From: Syngnathus acus
Taxonomy: Eukaryota > Chordata > Actinopteri > Syngnathiformes > Syngnathidae
Direction: 5' to 3'
Assembly: GCF_901709675.1 (NCBI RefSeq)
Contig: NC_051093.1
Coordinates: 8,113,553 to 8,177,552, forward strand
Length of the DNA: 64,000 bases
In this document: positions 41,501 to 53,600 of the stretch, piece by piece
Layout: each line of letters begins with the position of its first letter
Position numbering within the stretch: the stretch's first letter is position 1
Made by a program: the position numbers and the translations under genes
Notes under the pieces: model-generated
Told to the model about the DNA's origin: nothing
Seen by the model: only the letters and a program-made list of their open reading frames with translations
Database searches by the model: none

Positions 41501-44500
41501 AGTAACCCCAAATAAATGATTATCCATAATTTCCTCCTCCTGGTCTAAATTAGTCTTATCATTTCCCACATATGTTCTCAGTTCTTCATTTTTACTTCCT
41601 TTTCAAAAATACTTAAATTATTTTATTTCTTGATGAAGGTATCTTCCACTGCTATATGGAGTACGATGCCCTGAAGGGAAGACCTGGAGCTGATGTGACC
41701 CTGCAGGATCTCGGCTTCCAGACAGACTTCACAGTCTACCTTCAGATCAGACAGACCTGGCTGGCCTTCAGTAAGATCAACAGAAATGTATGTAAACACG
41801 CACGTTTTTGCAAATTCTCACCACCGTTGCTCTTCTACCTTTTTAGTGATCATTCTCGCCATCGTGGAAGTCATCATCATCCTTGTACTCATCTTCCTCA
41901 GGAAACGGCTTCTCATTGCCATTGCACTCATCAAAGAAGCCAGCAAGTAAGAGATCGCTTTTGAATAGCGTCGAAACATTTAGCCGCCGCTCGCTCGCCA
42001 GAGACTTGGTAAATCATTTGAAAGAGTAGAAATAATGATGTTGTGTTTACAGGGCGATTGGACATGTGATGTGTTCTCTCCTCTACCCACTGTTCACTTT
42101 TCTCCTTTTGGCTATAGTCATCGCTTACTGGGCCACCACCGCAGTGTATCCTTTTCTGTCCCACCTCGATTTTCGACGCAAAACATTCGACAGGAAGTCC
42201 CTGACCCTGAAAAGAAGTTCTGCAACCATTATTGTTCCGGTTGTCCTTGACATAGCTGTTCAGTTTCCTGTCGACTTCAAACGAACCCATCTACAAAGTG
42301 TTCAACGAGTCGGCGTGTGAGCACTCGAGGAAAACGTGCGATCCAGCTGTGAGTTGCTGAAATTATTTTGATATTGTTTACGTCTGTCAGTGAATTTAAA
42401 TCTTTTTTTTTTTTTGTGTGCGCACAGAACTACACGACCACGGCCATGAAATCTCAGTGCCCGGATTCCGAGTGCCTTTTTGCCTTCTATGGGGGAGAGA
42501 CTGTTTACCACAAATACCTGATCGGCTTGCAGTTCTACAACGTCTTTCTCTTCTTTTGGTGTGCCAACTTTGTCACAGCGCTGGGACAGATGACGTTGGC
42601 GGGGGCCTTTGCCTCCTACTACTGGGCTTTTGTCAAGCCGGCCGACATACCTTCTTTCCCAATATTTTCTTCTCTCGGGAGATCTCTCAGGTGTGTTTTT
42701 TTTTTAATTTATAATATTTTTTAAAATTTTATTATTGTATTTTCCTTTTTGTTTTTTTATGTAATTTTTTTTATTTTGTTCAATTTTACTATTGTGTATT
42801 TTGCTTTATTTGACAGACTGTCACTTGAATAACTTGTACTGTTTTAGGTATCACACAGGAACCTTGGCTTTTGGCTCCCTGATCCTTTCAATCATCCAGA
42901 TCATTAGAGTTCTGCTGGAGTATCTGGATCATAAACTTAAAGGTCAGTTAGTTTGTGAAGACTTTGTACTATTATGTACTGAACTGGGCATGTCTTGTGC
43001 ATGATTAGTTTTTGTTTTGATTCCGCCTTGGTCCGTACGTCTTTTGTACCAAAGGCTTTGCTATCTAGCATTTTATTATTTTTTTTAGAAAAAAGGCCTT
43101 GCAGAAATGACACATTCCATGTTCTAATGCACATCTTGAAGTTTTTCTTTGGTCTCTTCCAGGAGCCCATAATAAGTTCACCAGATTCCTCCTGTGCTGT
43201 ATGAAGTGCTGCTTTTGGTGCCTGGAGAAATGCATCAAGTTCTTAAACAGAAACGCCTACATTATGGTGAGTTGTCTGTATTTTAAACTGACTTTACTTT
43301 TTGGCTTTTTAATAAGACGTTTTCCCACATCTGGCCACTAGGTGGCGATATATGGCAAGAACTTCTGCACAGCTGCCAGAGATGCCTTCTTCCTGCTCAT
43401 GAGGAATATAATTAGGTTCGTGCTTTTTTACTATTGCAAATATTTGTTTTTTTAAATCCACTTCAATGCTGTTCTAAAATTGCTTAATTGTGTTTCCTAG
43501 GGTGGCTGTGTTAGACAAAGTGACAGATTTCCTCTTGTTTTTGGGCAAACTTCTCATTGTCGGGCTCGTGGGTGAGTGTTTGTCGTCCGGTGTTCTTCAC
43601 GCTTGATTAGAAATTTCCCCCAGGCTTTCAAACCACATTGCGATGACTATGCCGATTGTATAACTTCTAGTTTGACCTCACAACATCAGAACTCATTGAT
43701 CTTGATGAAAGTGCCCCAAGCAGGAAAAGACAATGATACCATTGTGGGACTTATTTATTTTCTCCTACTACAGGGGTCTTTGCATTTTTCTTCTTCTCTG
43801 GGAGAGTGAAGGCCTTTGAGGACACCGCCCCCCATCTCCACTACTACTGGGTACCCATCCTGGTGAGTCATGAAATACACTTTACATAATAGTCAATAAA
43901 TGATGATGCAATAGTTGTAATGTTTTTTTTTTTTTTTCTTTTCCCTGATGATGATGATTAGACTGTAGTGGTTGGCTCTTATCTGATTGCCCATGGATTC
44001 TTCAGCGTGTACGCTATGTGCGTGGACACACTGTTCCTCTGCTTCTGTGAGTAAAACCTCCTCACCGGTCACCTAACAATGACACACTGAATGAAACGGT
44101 ACATCAAAAATAACGATTTCCGCTTACTGTATTTTGAACAGTAAACAAAATGTTTTCGGGCCGTTCCGAACTTTGCCCTTGCTTTGTTTTTGGTGTTGGG
44201 CTGTCTGCATGAAAACGGGTGTCTTAACCGGAAAGCTATTAATGAAACGACTCTTTCATTCTGTGGCTTACAAAAGTCTTCAAAATGTGATTTTTGGTGA
44301 CTTTTTTGCTTGCTTGCCTGCTATCTGACTTTTCTCTTTTTGTCTCTGCCCCCCCTCTCCTACCCTCAACGTATTCCCCTCCCCTTTTTTCCCCTGCCAA
44401 TTTTAACACCGTCTCACCTTCATAACTAAACGTCTCATCCATTCACTAACCCGCACACATTTTTTTTTTTATATACAAACTCACACGCAAATAAAGGTGA

Positions 44501-45358
44501 AGACCTGGAGCGTAATGACGGTTCAGCTGCGAGGCCTTATTACATGTCCGCTTCTCTCCGTGAGATTCTCTGGAAGAACAACTCGGAGGGTCCACCATCT
44601 TCTGCTCTCCTGCAGGATCAAGAAACCAATGGGGGGAAAATGTTTGAGGACACAGCTTTCATAGACAGGAAATTTCTCGATTAAGAAAAAATGTTTCGAT
44701 TTCTTTCATTTGAAACTTAGAAGACGGGTCTCTTTTTGAGCCGTAGGTCTCCCAAGCACGCTCAGAAGTGGCAAGGTACCCCAAAACAGGGAAGTTTCTC
44801 GAACACAGTCGGCTGAATACTAGTTCCGTAGCCACGTCTCCATCTTCCTGGAGTGTTCAATGTGATTGGCTGTTATGTATTCACGCTGCAGGCCAGTAGC
44901 CATTTGATACCACTTATGTGCCTACTTTCCTAATTTAACGATCTTCTCAATGCATCTTTGAACGTAAAGGTTTAGAATGGAGAATTAGAAACTTTTCAAA
45001 GAATTGACCTGTACTAACGACCGATGACCTAGAAGCTTGATTTTACTTTGTACTGTTAGCGTTTTGAGTTTTTACTGTGAATCTACCTAGTTTGATGGTA
45101 ACCCCTTTCAACATGTTTGCCAATGTACTTGTTATATAATAAAGCAGAATTAATTGCAACAAAATTCAGGATTCTAAAATGTCATGTTTTGAAGTAAACC
45201 CCTAATTCTAGTAATGTCAGAGTGAACATGTTTTTTTTGGTCTCTCTTCAGTGGAGGATCTTGAGAGGAATGATGGAAGCCCGGAGAGGCCATACCTCAT
45301 GCCCGAGAGCCTCCGCAAAGTCCTGAACAAGAAGAACAAGGGTGCACCAGCTCAGTAG
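38580..45358 (+). CDS. slc44a2: Choline transporter-like protein 2
   Basis: Multi-pass choline/ethanolamine transporter of plasma and mitochondrial membranes, about ten helices. Exons: 38580-38613, 39741-39789, 39869-39942, 40008-40092, 40172-40256, 40365-40478, 40579-40639, 40723-40846, 40951-41034, 41124-41236, 41639-41770, 41847-41946, 42053-42145, 42264-42348, 42428-42690, 42848-42942, 43163-43266, 43342-43415, 43501-43571, 43774-43862, 43962-44046 and 45252-45358. They give 706 residues, matching human. Landmarks: [16 protein letters not shown] at the N-terminus; [15 protein letters not shown] (TM1); [85 protein letters not shown]; and the tail [15 protein letters not shown]. The large first loop is cysteine-rich with N-glycosylation sites. 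An alternative first exon lies at 34747 and an alternative last exon at 44497. Confidence 0.96.
41337..41530 (+). repeat. Teleost interspersed repeat (AAGTCTACACACCCCTG family), copy 2
   Basis: Within an slc44a2 intron. Begins AAAAGTCTACACACCCCTGC, identical to the start at 29101, then TTGTGATGTGGAAAAAATGAG, and later GAGTAACCCCAAATAAA, which I recall from the far end of the same fish repeat. It is internally deleted relative to the copy at 29101. Confidence 0.55.
43332..43350 (+). promoter_or_regulatory. CTCF-like site across an slc44a2 splice acceptor
   Basis: TGGCCACTAGGTGGCGATA matches 18 of 19 consensus positions. The AG of its centre is the intron-exon boundary (43341/43342), and its right half encodes VAI in the conserved NAYIM-VAIYG segment. 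Confidence 0.4.
44497..44684 (+). CDS. slc44a2: slc44a2 alternative last exon A (longer tail)
   Basis: From the phase-1 exon ending at 44046, the acceptor AATAAAG at 44490-44496 leads to [18 protein letters not shown]. This is clearly homologous to the downstream last exon's [18 protein letters not shown], so the two are tandem duplicates used in alternation. Exon A runs on to a distinct 60-residue C-terminus ending [13 protein letters not shown], giving 733 residues. Its own 3' UTR reaches AATAAA at 45138-45143, upstream of exon B. The acceptor's pyrimidine tract is poor, so use may be regulated. Confidence 0.75.
45138..45143 (+). promoter_or_regulatory. Polyadenylation signal of the exon-A slc44a2 mRNA
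   Basis: AATAAA between the exon-A stop (44682-44684) and the exon-B acceptor (45251), positioned to end the exon-A transcript. Confidence 0.55.
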
Positions 45359-45806
45359 AGCATGTCCTTCTCTGCTAGCAGCGATGGCGTACTTGTGGTG
45401 TGATTGGTAATTGTAATCAGAGCACCCAAAAAAAAAAATCCAGTTGCTTCTCAGAAGCCCTCAGGTGCACATTTTTGTTAGAAAGAGGGAATACTTTTTC
45501 GGCTTCAAGAGACTTAACGATATATCAGTTATTTATTATACAGCTTTCTGAGTTTAACAATGTTGAAGCTTGTTGTATATTTGCAGTGCAGTAAACACAT
45601 TTGTACTTTTTTCAAAATAGCATCATGTATATTTTTCCATATTTCATAAGTACATGAAGGTAAGCTATAAGGAAAACTGTTTCATACTTTGTAGTTATTA
45701 CCTTCGTTATTTTTGTGTGAAAATGTCTCATGTTGCATCACTTTTTTAAAGTAACACCAAAGCCAATGACATGTTTGTGTCTGGCTTGAATTGCAAATAT
45801 TTTTGA

Positions 45807-45812
45807 AATAAA
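45807..45812 (+). promoter_or_regulatory. Polyadenylation signal of the exon-B slc44a2 mRNA
   Basis: AATAAA about 450 bp after the exon-B stop codon. Confidence 0.5.
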
Positions 45813-47300
45813 TGTTTTGTACATCAATCTTTTTTTTGGGGTGACTTTCTGTGCAATTACAAAAACAAACCCAAGACTGCACGTTACAGTAAGTTTTAAG
45901 TCTCGTAATGTATTCTAGTATTATTATTTTTTTTTCTCCATGCATTTCAATGAGAGGATACAAATAAGGAATGTTTTTCTCTTTTTATTGTACATGCTCT
46001 AAGATAGAACTCGACCTACTAAGGGTTACAAGCGTCTCATGAGCCTCATGTGTGCTCCAGGATAAATTGTGACTTCATTTTGTTTGCACACTTGACTGAT
46101 AATTCAGGACTCACCTCACACAAGGTTGTTTTTCTCAGCAATTGTGCGTCATCAGTCTCGAGTGATTAATAAAGCCTGCCGGTCAGTGAGGGGTGGCTTT
46201 CACTCTAGTCTCCATGGAGAACACCTGAGTGGAGCCCTTACGACTGGCCGGTATGCACTTGATAAGAGCCACTGTGTCCCTGGCAACCTGAAGGATGGTA
46301 AACAACAGGTAGGTAATATCAAAGTGAATATGTATGTCAAATATTTAAATATCAAAGGTCAATAATGAAGGCAATGGGATTTCCATTTCAAGTGCTGGCT
46401 GACACTCGAGGGAAGGACAGTTTTTTTTTACAATGCCTCACTATGAATAAGAGCGCCATAAATTTCAAATTCAAAGTTGGACACAGGTGGACTGGAGGAA
46501 CACATTTTACTGATGTATTATTGAGAATGTTGTTTTTCTTGTTTGCACTGACAGCACCCAATGCTGGTAAAATGATGACTATCTGCTATTCTAGTGAAAC
46601 GGATTTAAAAAAGGAGACTTTGCATGTGTTGTCTTGTCATTCAATCTCTGACAACCTAGTTTAAGCAACGATCAAATGATCAGGATGCAGGTTTGTAAAC
46701 CTGTTTGTATGGTTCATGTTTGAATAGAATAGAATAGATCTTTATTTGTCATTGTCACACGTACAACGTTTGAATGAAGAACATGGAGAAACATTGACAG
46801 AACACACACAGGCAGGCCAAGGAGATCCCGTTTCTGAAAATTTAATCTATAACCAATGTGTTGAAATCAGGAAGCATAGTACTTTTTAAATGGGTTACAT
46901 TTAGAAAAAAATATGTTAGGTCTGCTAGTTTACATCAGTGGTGGGTACTGACAAAGTACAAATGAATTGTTATTGCACAGTGCGTAATTTAAATATTCTA
47001 ATCCCTAACTTGCTTGACTTTTATTTTCCTTTTCATCCTTTTACTCCCTACATTTGTCAACAGGTATCTGCACTTTCTACTTCTTAATGTATAACAAAGT
47101 AAATTGTTTACTTAATTAAAAACAATATGAAACGCGTAAATAAACAGCTTCTTGGGCTTCGACTCGTGTAAAAAAGTAGAATAAAAGTTTGTTATTTACA
47201 CTCCTATCAAGTGTCCCTCCATTCTACGGTACCAAAATCACTACTTTTAACCGGAGAATGAAAAGGAGGCTCTGATTGGCTGGCGACCAAAGAGCGTCCC
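45813..47300. other. Intergenic spacer before rgl3
   Basis: About 1.5 kb with no supported gene. A short interspersed-repeat-like piece lies at 46722-46765. The open frames 46126-46365 and 46365-46664 have no recognisable domain and no splice support. Confidence 0.5.
46722..46765 (+). repeat. Possible 3' tail of a fish retroposon
   Basis: GAATAGAATAGATCTTTATTTGTCATTGTCACACGTAC-like sequence resembles, from memory, a frequent teleost retroposon tail with an AATAG microsatellite. Only the short tail is present and no target duplication is seen. Confidence 0.35.
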
Positions 47301-47309
47301 GCCTCTCCA

Positions 47310-47336
47310 CCAATACGGCCCCGCCTACTATATATT
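47310..47336 (+). promoter_or_regulatory. rgl3 core promoter: CCAAT, GC box, TATA
   Basis: CCAAT (47310-47314), CCCCGCC (47319-47325) and TATATATT (47329-47336) are stacked within 27 bp. They lie about 25-30 bp before a likely start near 47362. The block CTATATATTGG also resembles a CArG box. A 260-bp leader leads to the ATG at 47624. Confidence 0.55.
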
Positions 47337-47623
47337 GGAAGTAAGCCGCAGCCGGTGTGTCCAGTCTACGCTTCAAATTCTTCAGACCAGTTTCGGCAAC
47401 TCCCTTTAGGGCGCTCCCGTGTTTTGATGCAACCGTATAATGTAGTCAACACTTTCCATTATATTCCCACGCATTTTTAACTTTAATAAAACTCGTTAAT
47501 GTGACCTTGTAATTACTTTGCAAAAGTTTTACCGTAAGCAATTATGCAGCCCTAAAGGGATCTTCTCGCCAGCTGGAAGTCCAGAGAAGATGGAAAATCG
47601 ATCTCCTTAAGAAACGAAGCGAG

Positions 47624-50600
47624 ATGGGAAAATGGGAGCTGACAATGGTAGGACATATTGGTTTTATTTTGAATTATCATGGAAAGTTGGAAACTAGAAA
47701 ACAGCCCGCATGGGAAATAGTTTGCTCCAGAATGAATCTGGCAAGTCAAAAGATAGATGACTTTAACAGACAAAACAAAAGGACCACTGTAATGTCCTTT
47801 TGTTCATTTATAACTTAGGACCAAAATGGCCTTTGTGTTTTAAAACTATTTCTACATTACGACTTGTATATTTTTTAGTGATTTTATTGCATTTGCATAG
47901 AATGTAAACACGGAAACGTGTGTGCAGGGCCAAGTTACATAAGGCTTTGAAAACAAAGAATGAAGTTACATTTGTCATTTTCCTCTTCAAAACTCCCCCT
48001 TGATGAGCTCCATTGAGCTTCTCAAAAAGGGGGAAGAAAACTCACACAAGGCCAAGTCAGGATGTCCTCAGGCAGAAAGTGTCAAACGCCCAGGGCATTT
48101 TAGAGCAGGCACGTTGTCATGGTGAAGCAGCCACGAGTTGTCTTGCCACAACTCCAAAGTGCCTCAGGATTGCTTAGATGTATAGGATGATTGTCTCAAA
48201 GGAAAACTTCAAAATAGATCCCGGAACATTTTTGACTCATGTACCTTTTTGGCCTTGCAAAAGGTGCTTGAGGTCCATGTGATGGAAATGAGGGCAAAAG
48301 GTCACGCAATGATTTATTAATTTTTTTTTATTCAAGTCCATTTGACTGCTAGTTGTGCTTAGTGCCACCAGCGCATCACTGACAATGGCTACAAGGAGGA
48401 CACAATGTTTCCTCTCTGTTCAGAGAACAAACAACGACGTAGTTTCTCCGAGAGACAATGGGTTGTGTGTGAGTAATACTTTCCTAAACTTGTCCGTTGC
48501 TTAGTGATTCATTCCAACTTTCAGCATATAAAGAGTTTATTTAAAGTTTGGGTTTAATACAGAGTGGAGCATCGTAATAACATTGCATGTCTATTTATCT
48601 GTTGCGTGCAACTGTATAGATTTGTGAGGTGGTGCGTGTACACCACATGGATTAGTTGGAAGAACAAATTATGTAACACATTTTAAATCCTTTGATATAT
48701 ATTTTTTAACTGTCTCACTTTAAAGCATTTTTCAAGATATTATGACATTTTATCAATGGACAAACGGGATTTTCCAAATTACAACTGCAGTTTTTCTACT
48801 GACCTATTTTGAGGGATCCATCTATGTTGATCAAACTACATATTTAATAATGGCCCAAGGTGGTTGCACTCGAGTATTGTATCCTCCAGACATTTCGACA
48901 TTATTTTGGTGTCCTGTGTTATCAGATGGCTGAAACATTTACTAATCCTCTATTTGTCCATAAACATTGTAAACACACTTGAACCTGTAAAAGATTCTTG
49001 GACATTTCACTTTATTCTAATCTCTCGAATCAACACTTACGCTGTCTTTAAAGTGGCTATGAAATAGGACTGCAACTAATGATATTTTTAATAATTCATT
49101 TGTCGAGTATTTTCTCAATTAACAATGAACGTGATATAAATAAATTCAATTAAAAAAAAAAAGAATCATAAAAAATAAGAATCTTAAAAATAATAAATAA
49201 ATAAATAAATAGGTTGCTCAACTTTATCAATAATTTATCATCAGTTCGATTGGCCACATTCAGTATAGACATTTAAGATGTAGAAATCCATGGTGGTCAT
49301 CTCAGCATTACCGACCCCCCCCCCCCTCTTTTCCCCCCACAATCCACAGAACCCAGTGCAGGAATGGGGTGAGGAATTTGAAGATGGTGCAGTATACGGG
49401 ATCACGCTGCACCGGGTGCCCGTCTCGTCCTCGCCCGACCCCCGCTGCAATCCATCGTGCGCTTTCGTCCAGTACCGAACCAACAAAGTGCGGCGTCTGA
49501 AGGCTGCCAGCTTGCAAATGCTCGTGAGTCACCTCCTGGACCCCGACTGTCCGGAGCACGACTACGGCAGGATCTTCCTCTCCACGTACAGAACATTCAC
49601 CAGCACGGAAAAACTGTTGGAGCTCATCTTCCAAAGGTTGGAATACCAACAACATATATTTAAACATGCTTATTTTACAAATCCAAATACTGTTCACTCA
49701 ATCTGCTCTCGACCGAGACGAAAAGGTCAAAGTTCTTTCTCAGCATACAAATTATGGTGCCTGTGAATCATTTTGAAAAGTAATAAGTCGCCTGCAGGTG
49801 GTCATTACCGAAAGGCTCACAAAACAACAACAACAATTATGTCCTGACTGGCTGACAATGTGGTTTGCGTGACTCAAGTGCCGGATTAGGGTTGCTGTAG
49901 CCGATGGACAAGTAATATTTATTGTGAAACACAAACGTCAGAATAATTGCATCGAATTTTTCTTCCCTCGTGTCCATTTGCAGAGACACTCCAGCATTAG
50001 ACTTGGAAGACAGCGAATGCAACCTGAGGTAGGTGGATATTTCATTTATGATTTTTGAAATCTATTTTTGCATTCATCATAAAATCATTGCTTCCCTAGT
50101 CCTCTGTTAGCCTTCATCCAGACATGGTTGGACGAATACAGTGAAGACTTCAGGGATCCTCCGCTTCACTCTGGGCTGCAACTTCTTTTGGATCACCTTC
50201 GGATCAGCTCTGCTGTGCACGTCCGACTTCACTGTCAGCCCAACTTCTGTTCCTTGGCCGGGCAAACGGAAAATTTACTTCGGAGGTTCCAGAACGAAGG
50301 TGCTCCTCTGTCATATACGATTATATTTTTCTCACAATACTTCTTTGATCTTACTGTTGCTTCATCAGATTCTGAGACACGTACGAGCCAACGACATGAG
50401 CCGCTTTCAGGTGATGACGATTCCGAATGTGAGCGTTCGCAAGACCGAGAGGACATTCTGGATTTCTCAGCCAGAGCCATCGCAGAGCAACTCACTCGCA
50501 TGGATTCTGTAAGCTAGCCGAGACCATCGTGACAAATAACTGGACGTTCTATATTTGCGGGTGATTGAACCCTGATTTGATTTGCAGGCTTTATTTGTCA

Positions 50601-53600
50601 AAGTGGCACCTTACCAATGTTTGGGCTGCATCTGGTCACAAAGAGACAAGAAGGAGAACATGTCTCCGACCATCAGGGCCACCATCGCACAGTTTAATGC
50701 CATTACCAACCTGGTCATCATATCCCTCCTCTGCCGACCTGTGTCCGCCACCTCTGGTCCGACACCGGCGCAACGAGCTCGAATCATCGAGAAGTGGATC
50801 AGTGTAGCGCAGGTGGCTGCATGTTTTTCTTCTCACTCAACTTGTCTCCGCCAACATATCTAACCTTTATGATTCTCTCCAGGACTGTCATCGTTTGAAG
50901 AACTTTTCCTCTCTCAAGGCAATCCTGTCCGCTCTTCAGTCCAATGCAGTCTACAGACTAAGAAAGACCTGGACTGCAGTTAGCAGGTAAAGTCACTTTT
51001 CCTGGAAAGGAGACAATTTGCAGCTTTTCTGTCACCTTATGTATAATAATTCTCTTTTAATGAGGGCGGTGAACCTTCATTTTGAGCAGTGTCAGCAAAT
51101 CACTTGCTTTTGGATGACCCATTTTACACAGCACTAAGCTAGTAAAATGTCATAGATAATAAAAGCTTAACTTAAAAGCCATTTCTTTCTCGGTGACATA
51201 ACAGCTGCTCCTGTTACCTGTTATGCTCACTGTTGTTTTTGCAGGGACAGCATGGTTACGTTTGATACGCTGTGTGAAACATTTCCTGATGAAAACCGTC
51301 TGCTGACCAACAGAGAACTCCTGGTGGAGGTGAGACCAAAATGGAAAAAACTAAATAGAGTAACATTATGTCCTGTTGTCTGAATTAGCATCAGGCTAAA
51401 AAAAAATCTCCTGAAATCATTCAATTAATTCAATGTAGCAAACTAATACTACATAACAATATTTGCCTAAGTATTGATGAAATATTCTGAATACAGTAAA
51501 TATTTTTCTACTATGTTGCTATTGTTCAAGAGGAACAACCTTTTTAACCTCCCTTTCATTTTTTCAAAGTTAATATTTACACCTCCCTACATTCCGAGAA
51601 AAAGATCTTTAGTGATCTTTTCAGAGGCTTTTAAAAGCAGTGTGCAGTCCACATACAATACAATGGAACTTTTCACATATGCTTTGTAACCTGTAAATGA
51701 ATGACAGGATTAACAAAGGGCCCCATGCTAGGTACGATTTTCTTTTTTCTTTTACTTCTTGTGAAACATCATAATTTCAGTTCATGTCCACTGAAATATT
51801 CTACTGAAAAACTCAAGTGGTTTTTTTTTTGCTGCCGTCTCCTTCAGGCACTTCGTGGCATCATGTGTCCGTAGATCACATAGCTCTGCACAATATGATG
51901 ACTAAGAAATACACAGAAGTCACAACACTAGATGTTCTAGCATTTGAAAGGTGGCCTCCCTCCCTTTCAGAGGAAAACAATTAAACAGGATATCCAGGTT
52001 AATGTGTACCCAAAGTTTAGAGGTCAGCGCTTATGCTATAAACTGGTGCATGGATGTTATAAACATTCCCGTACCCTTTTAAACCTAATTTCGCTTTGCT
52101 GCAGCAATGATACATTTATTTATTTTTTAAATTCAAGTCAACGCGGCCTCCTTCGACGGGACCGAGGTCAAACGACTATGGATAATATTTCTCCCAAAAT
52201 ACCCGAGTCGTTACATATCCAGACAGCTGTGCTTCAGGGAGGTGAGCGAGAACTTTGACGAGAAATGATATAGGATGTTGTCATGCCACCTTTTCAAAAT
52301 CACTCTGCTCCGCAAGGGAGATGATTTCACATCTGCCTCAAACACGGCAGAGACCTAAAACTATCTTTGGCCCCCACTCGGTGCTAAACAAGTTTCAAGT
52401 GGCTGCCGCAGATCCACCAGGATTATAGGCCAGTAATAATAGACTAGAGTTCTTTATGAGTCATCTGCACAGTCTCCTGGGTTGAAACATGAGCCAGCTG
52501 GCAGTGCTACTCGACCAATATACCTTGAATGAAAGTAGGACAAGCACGCCATTAAAAAAAAAAGTGTGTGGATTAAAACGACAGTCACATCTCACAATTA
52601 TTGTAGGCGAATAAATTCTTTGGTGTGTCCTGCAGAATAGTTCCAGTGGCGTGGTGCCTTACCTGGGTACCTATTTGACCGTCCTCACCATGCTCGACAC
52701 GGCCCTGCCGGACACAGTGGAGGTATTTGGATATATCATGTATCCTAAGAAACAGTTGTATCTTTATCGTCATGATTTATTTTTTTATATTCCATTCCAT
52801 GGAAATATGAAATGATTGAAGGTTATTATCCCCAAGGGGTAATTACAGTACATGGTCAGCAGCTAGCGCGACATCACCAAACAAAAATAAATAGGCAGCA
52901 AACTCATTCCCACACTGCTTATTATAGCTCGTGAGAAATACATGATGCTTTAGGAAAATAGTGAAAGTGACTAATGTTTTTTTTTTTAATTTCTAGGAGT
53001 AGATGTACTTTTAAAAATTCTCTATCACATGATAAATGAACTTTAAAAAAGTGTGTCCCAAACGCCCAAATTAAACAAAGGAAATTGTACATATTTGTTT
53101 TATATATACGTATTAGTGGGTTAATCATTTATTGCAATAAATACACACCCTTATAATAATTCAATGTTTTGACAGGCTGGACTCATAAACTTTGAGAAGA
53201 GGAGGAGGGTGAGTTGCGTTACTCAGAATTTCTTGTTCAATTTACTCACAACAGTAAAATACTGTGCAAAATAGCTTGCTGCCATATGAGAATTTTCCAT
53301 TCATCTAAAACTTGATTGTTCCCGCAGGAGTTTGAGGTTCTGTCCCAAATCCGTGTACTGCAAATGTCCTGCACTCAGTTCAACCTGCCTCATCATCCCA
53401 GAATTGCTGCTTGGATGCAAGGACATAAACTGCTCAGTGACCAAGAAAGGTGCGTTGGAGGAAGTTTTTCGGGTATAATTTTATCTCATTTCGTAATTTT
53501 AAACAATGCATCTTGATTAGCACCAAATAATATTATAGTTACAGTCACTTTTTTTATATACTTTATTTTAATTTTATATACTGTTATATATAATTTATAT

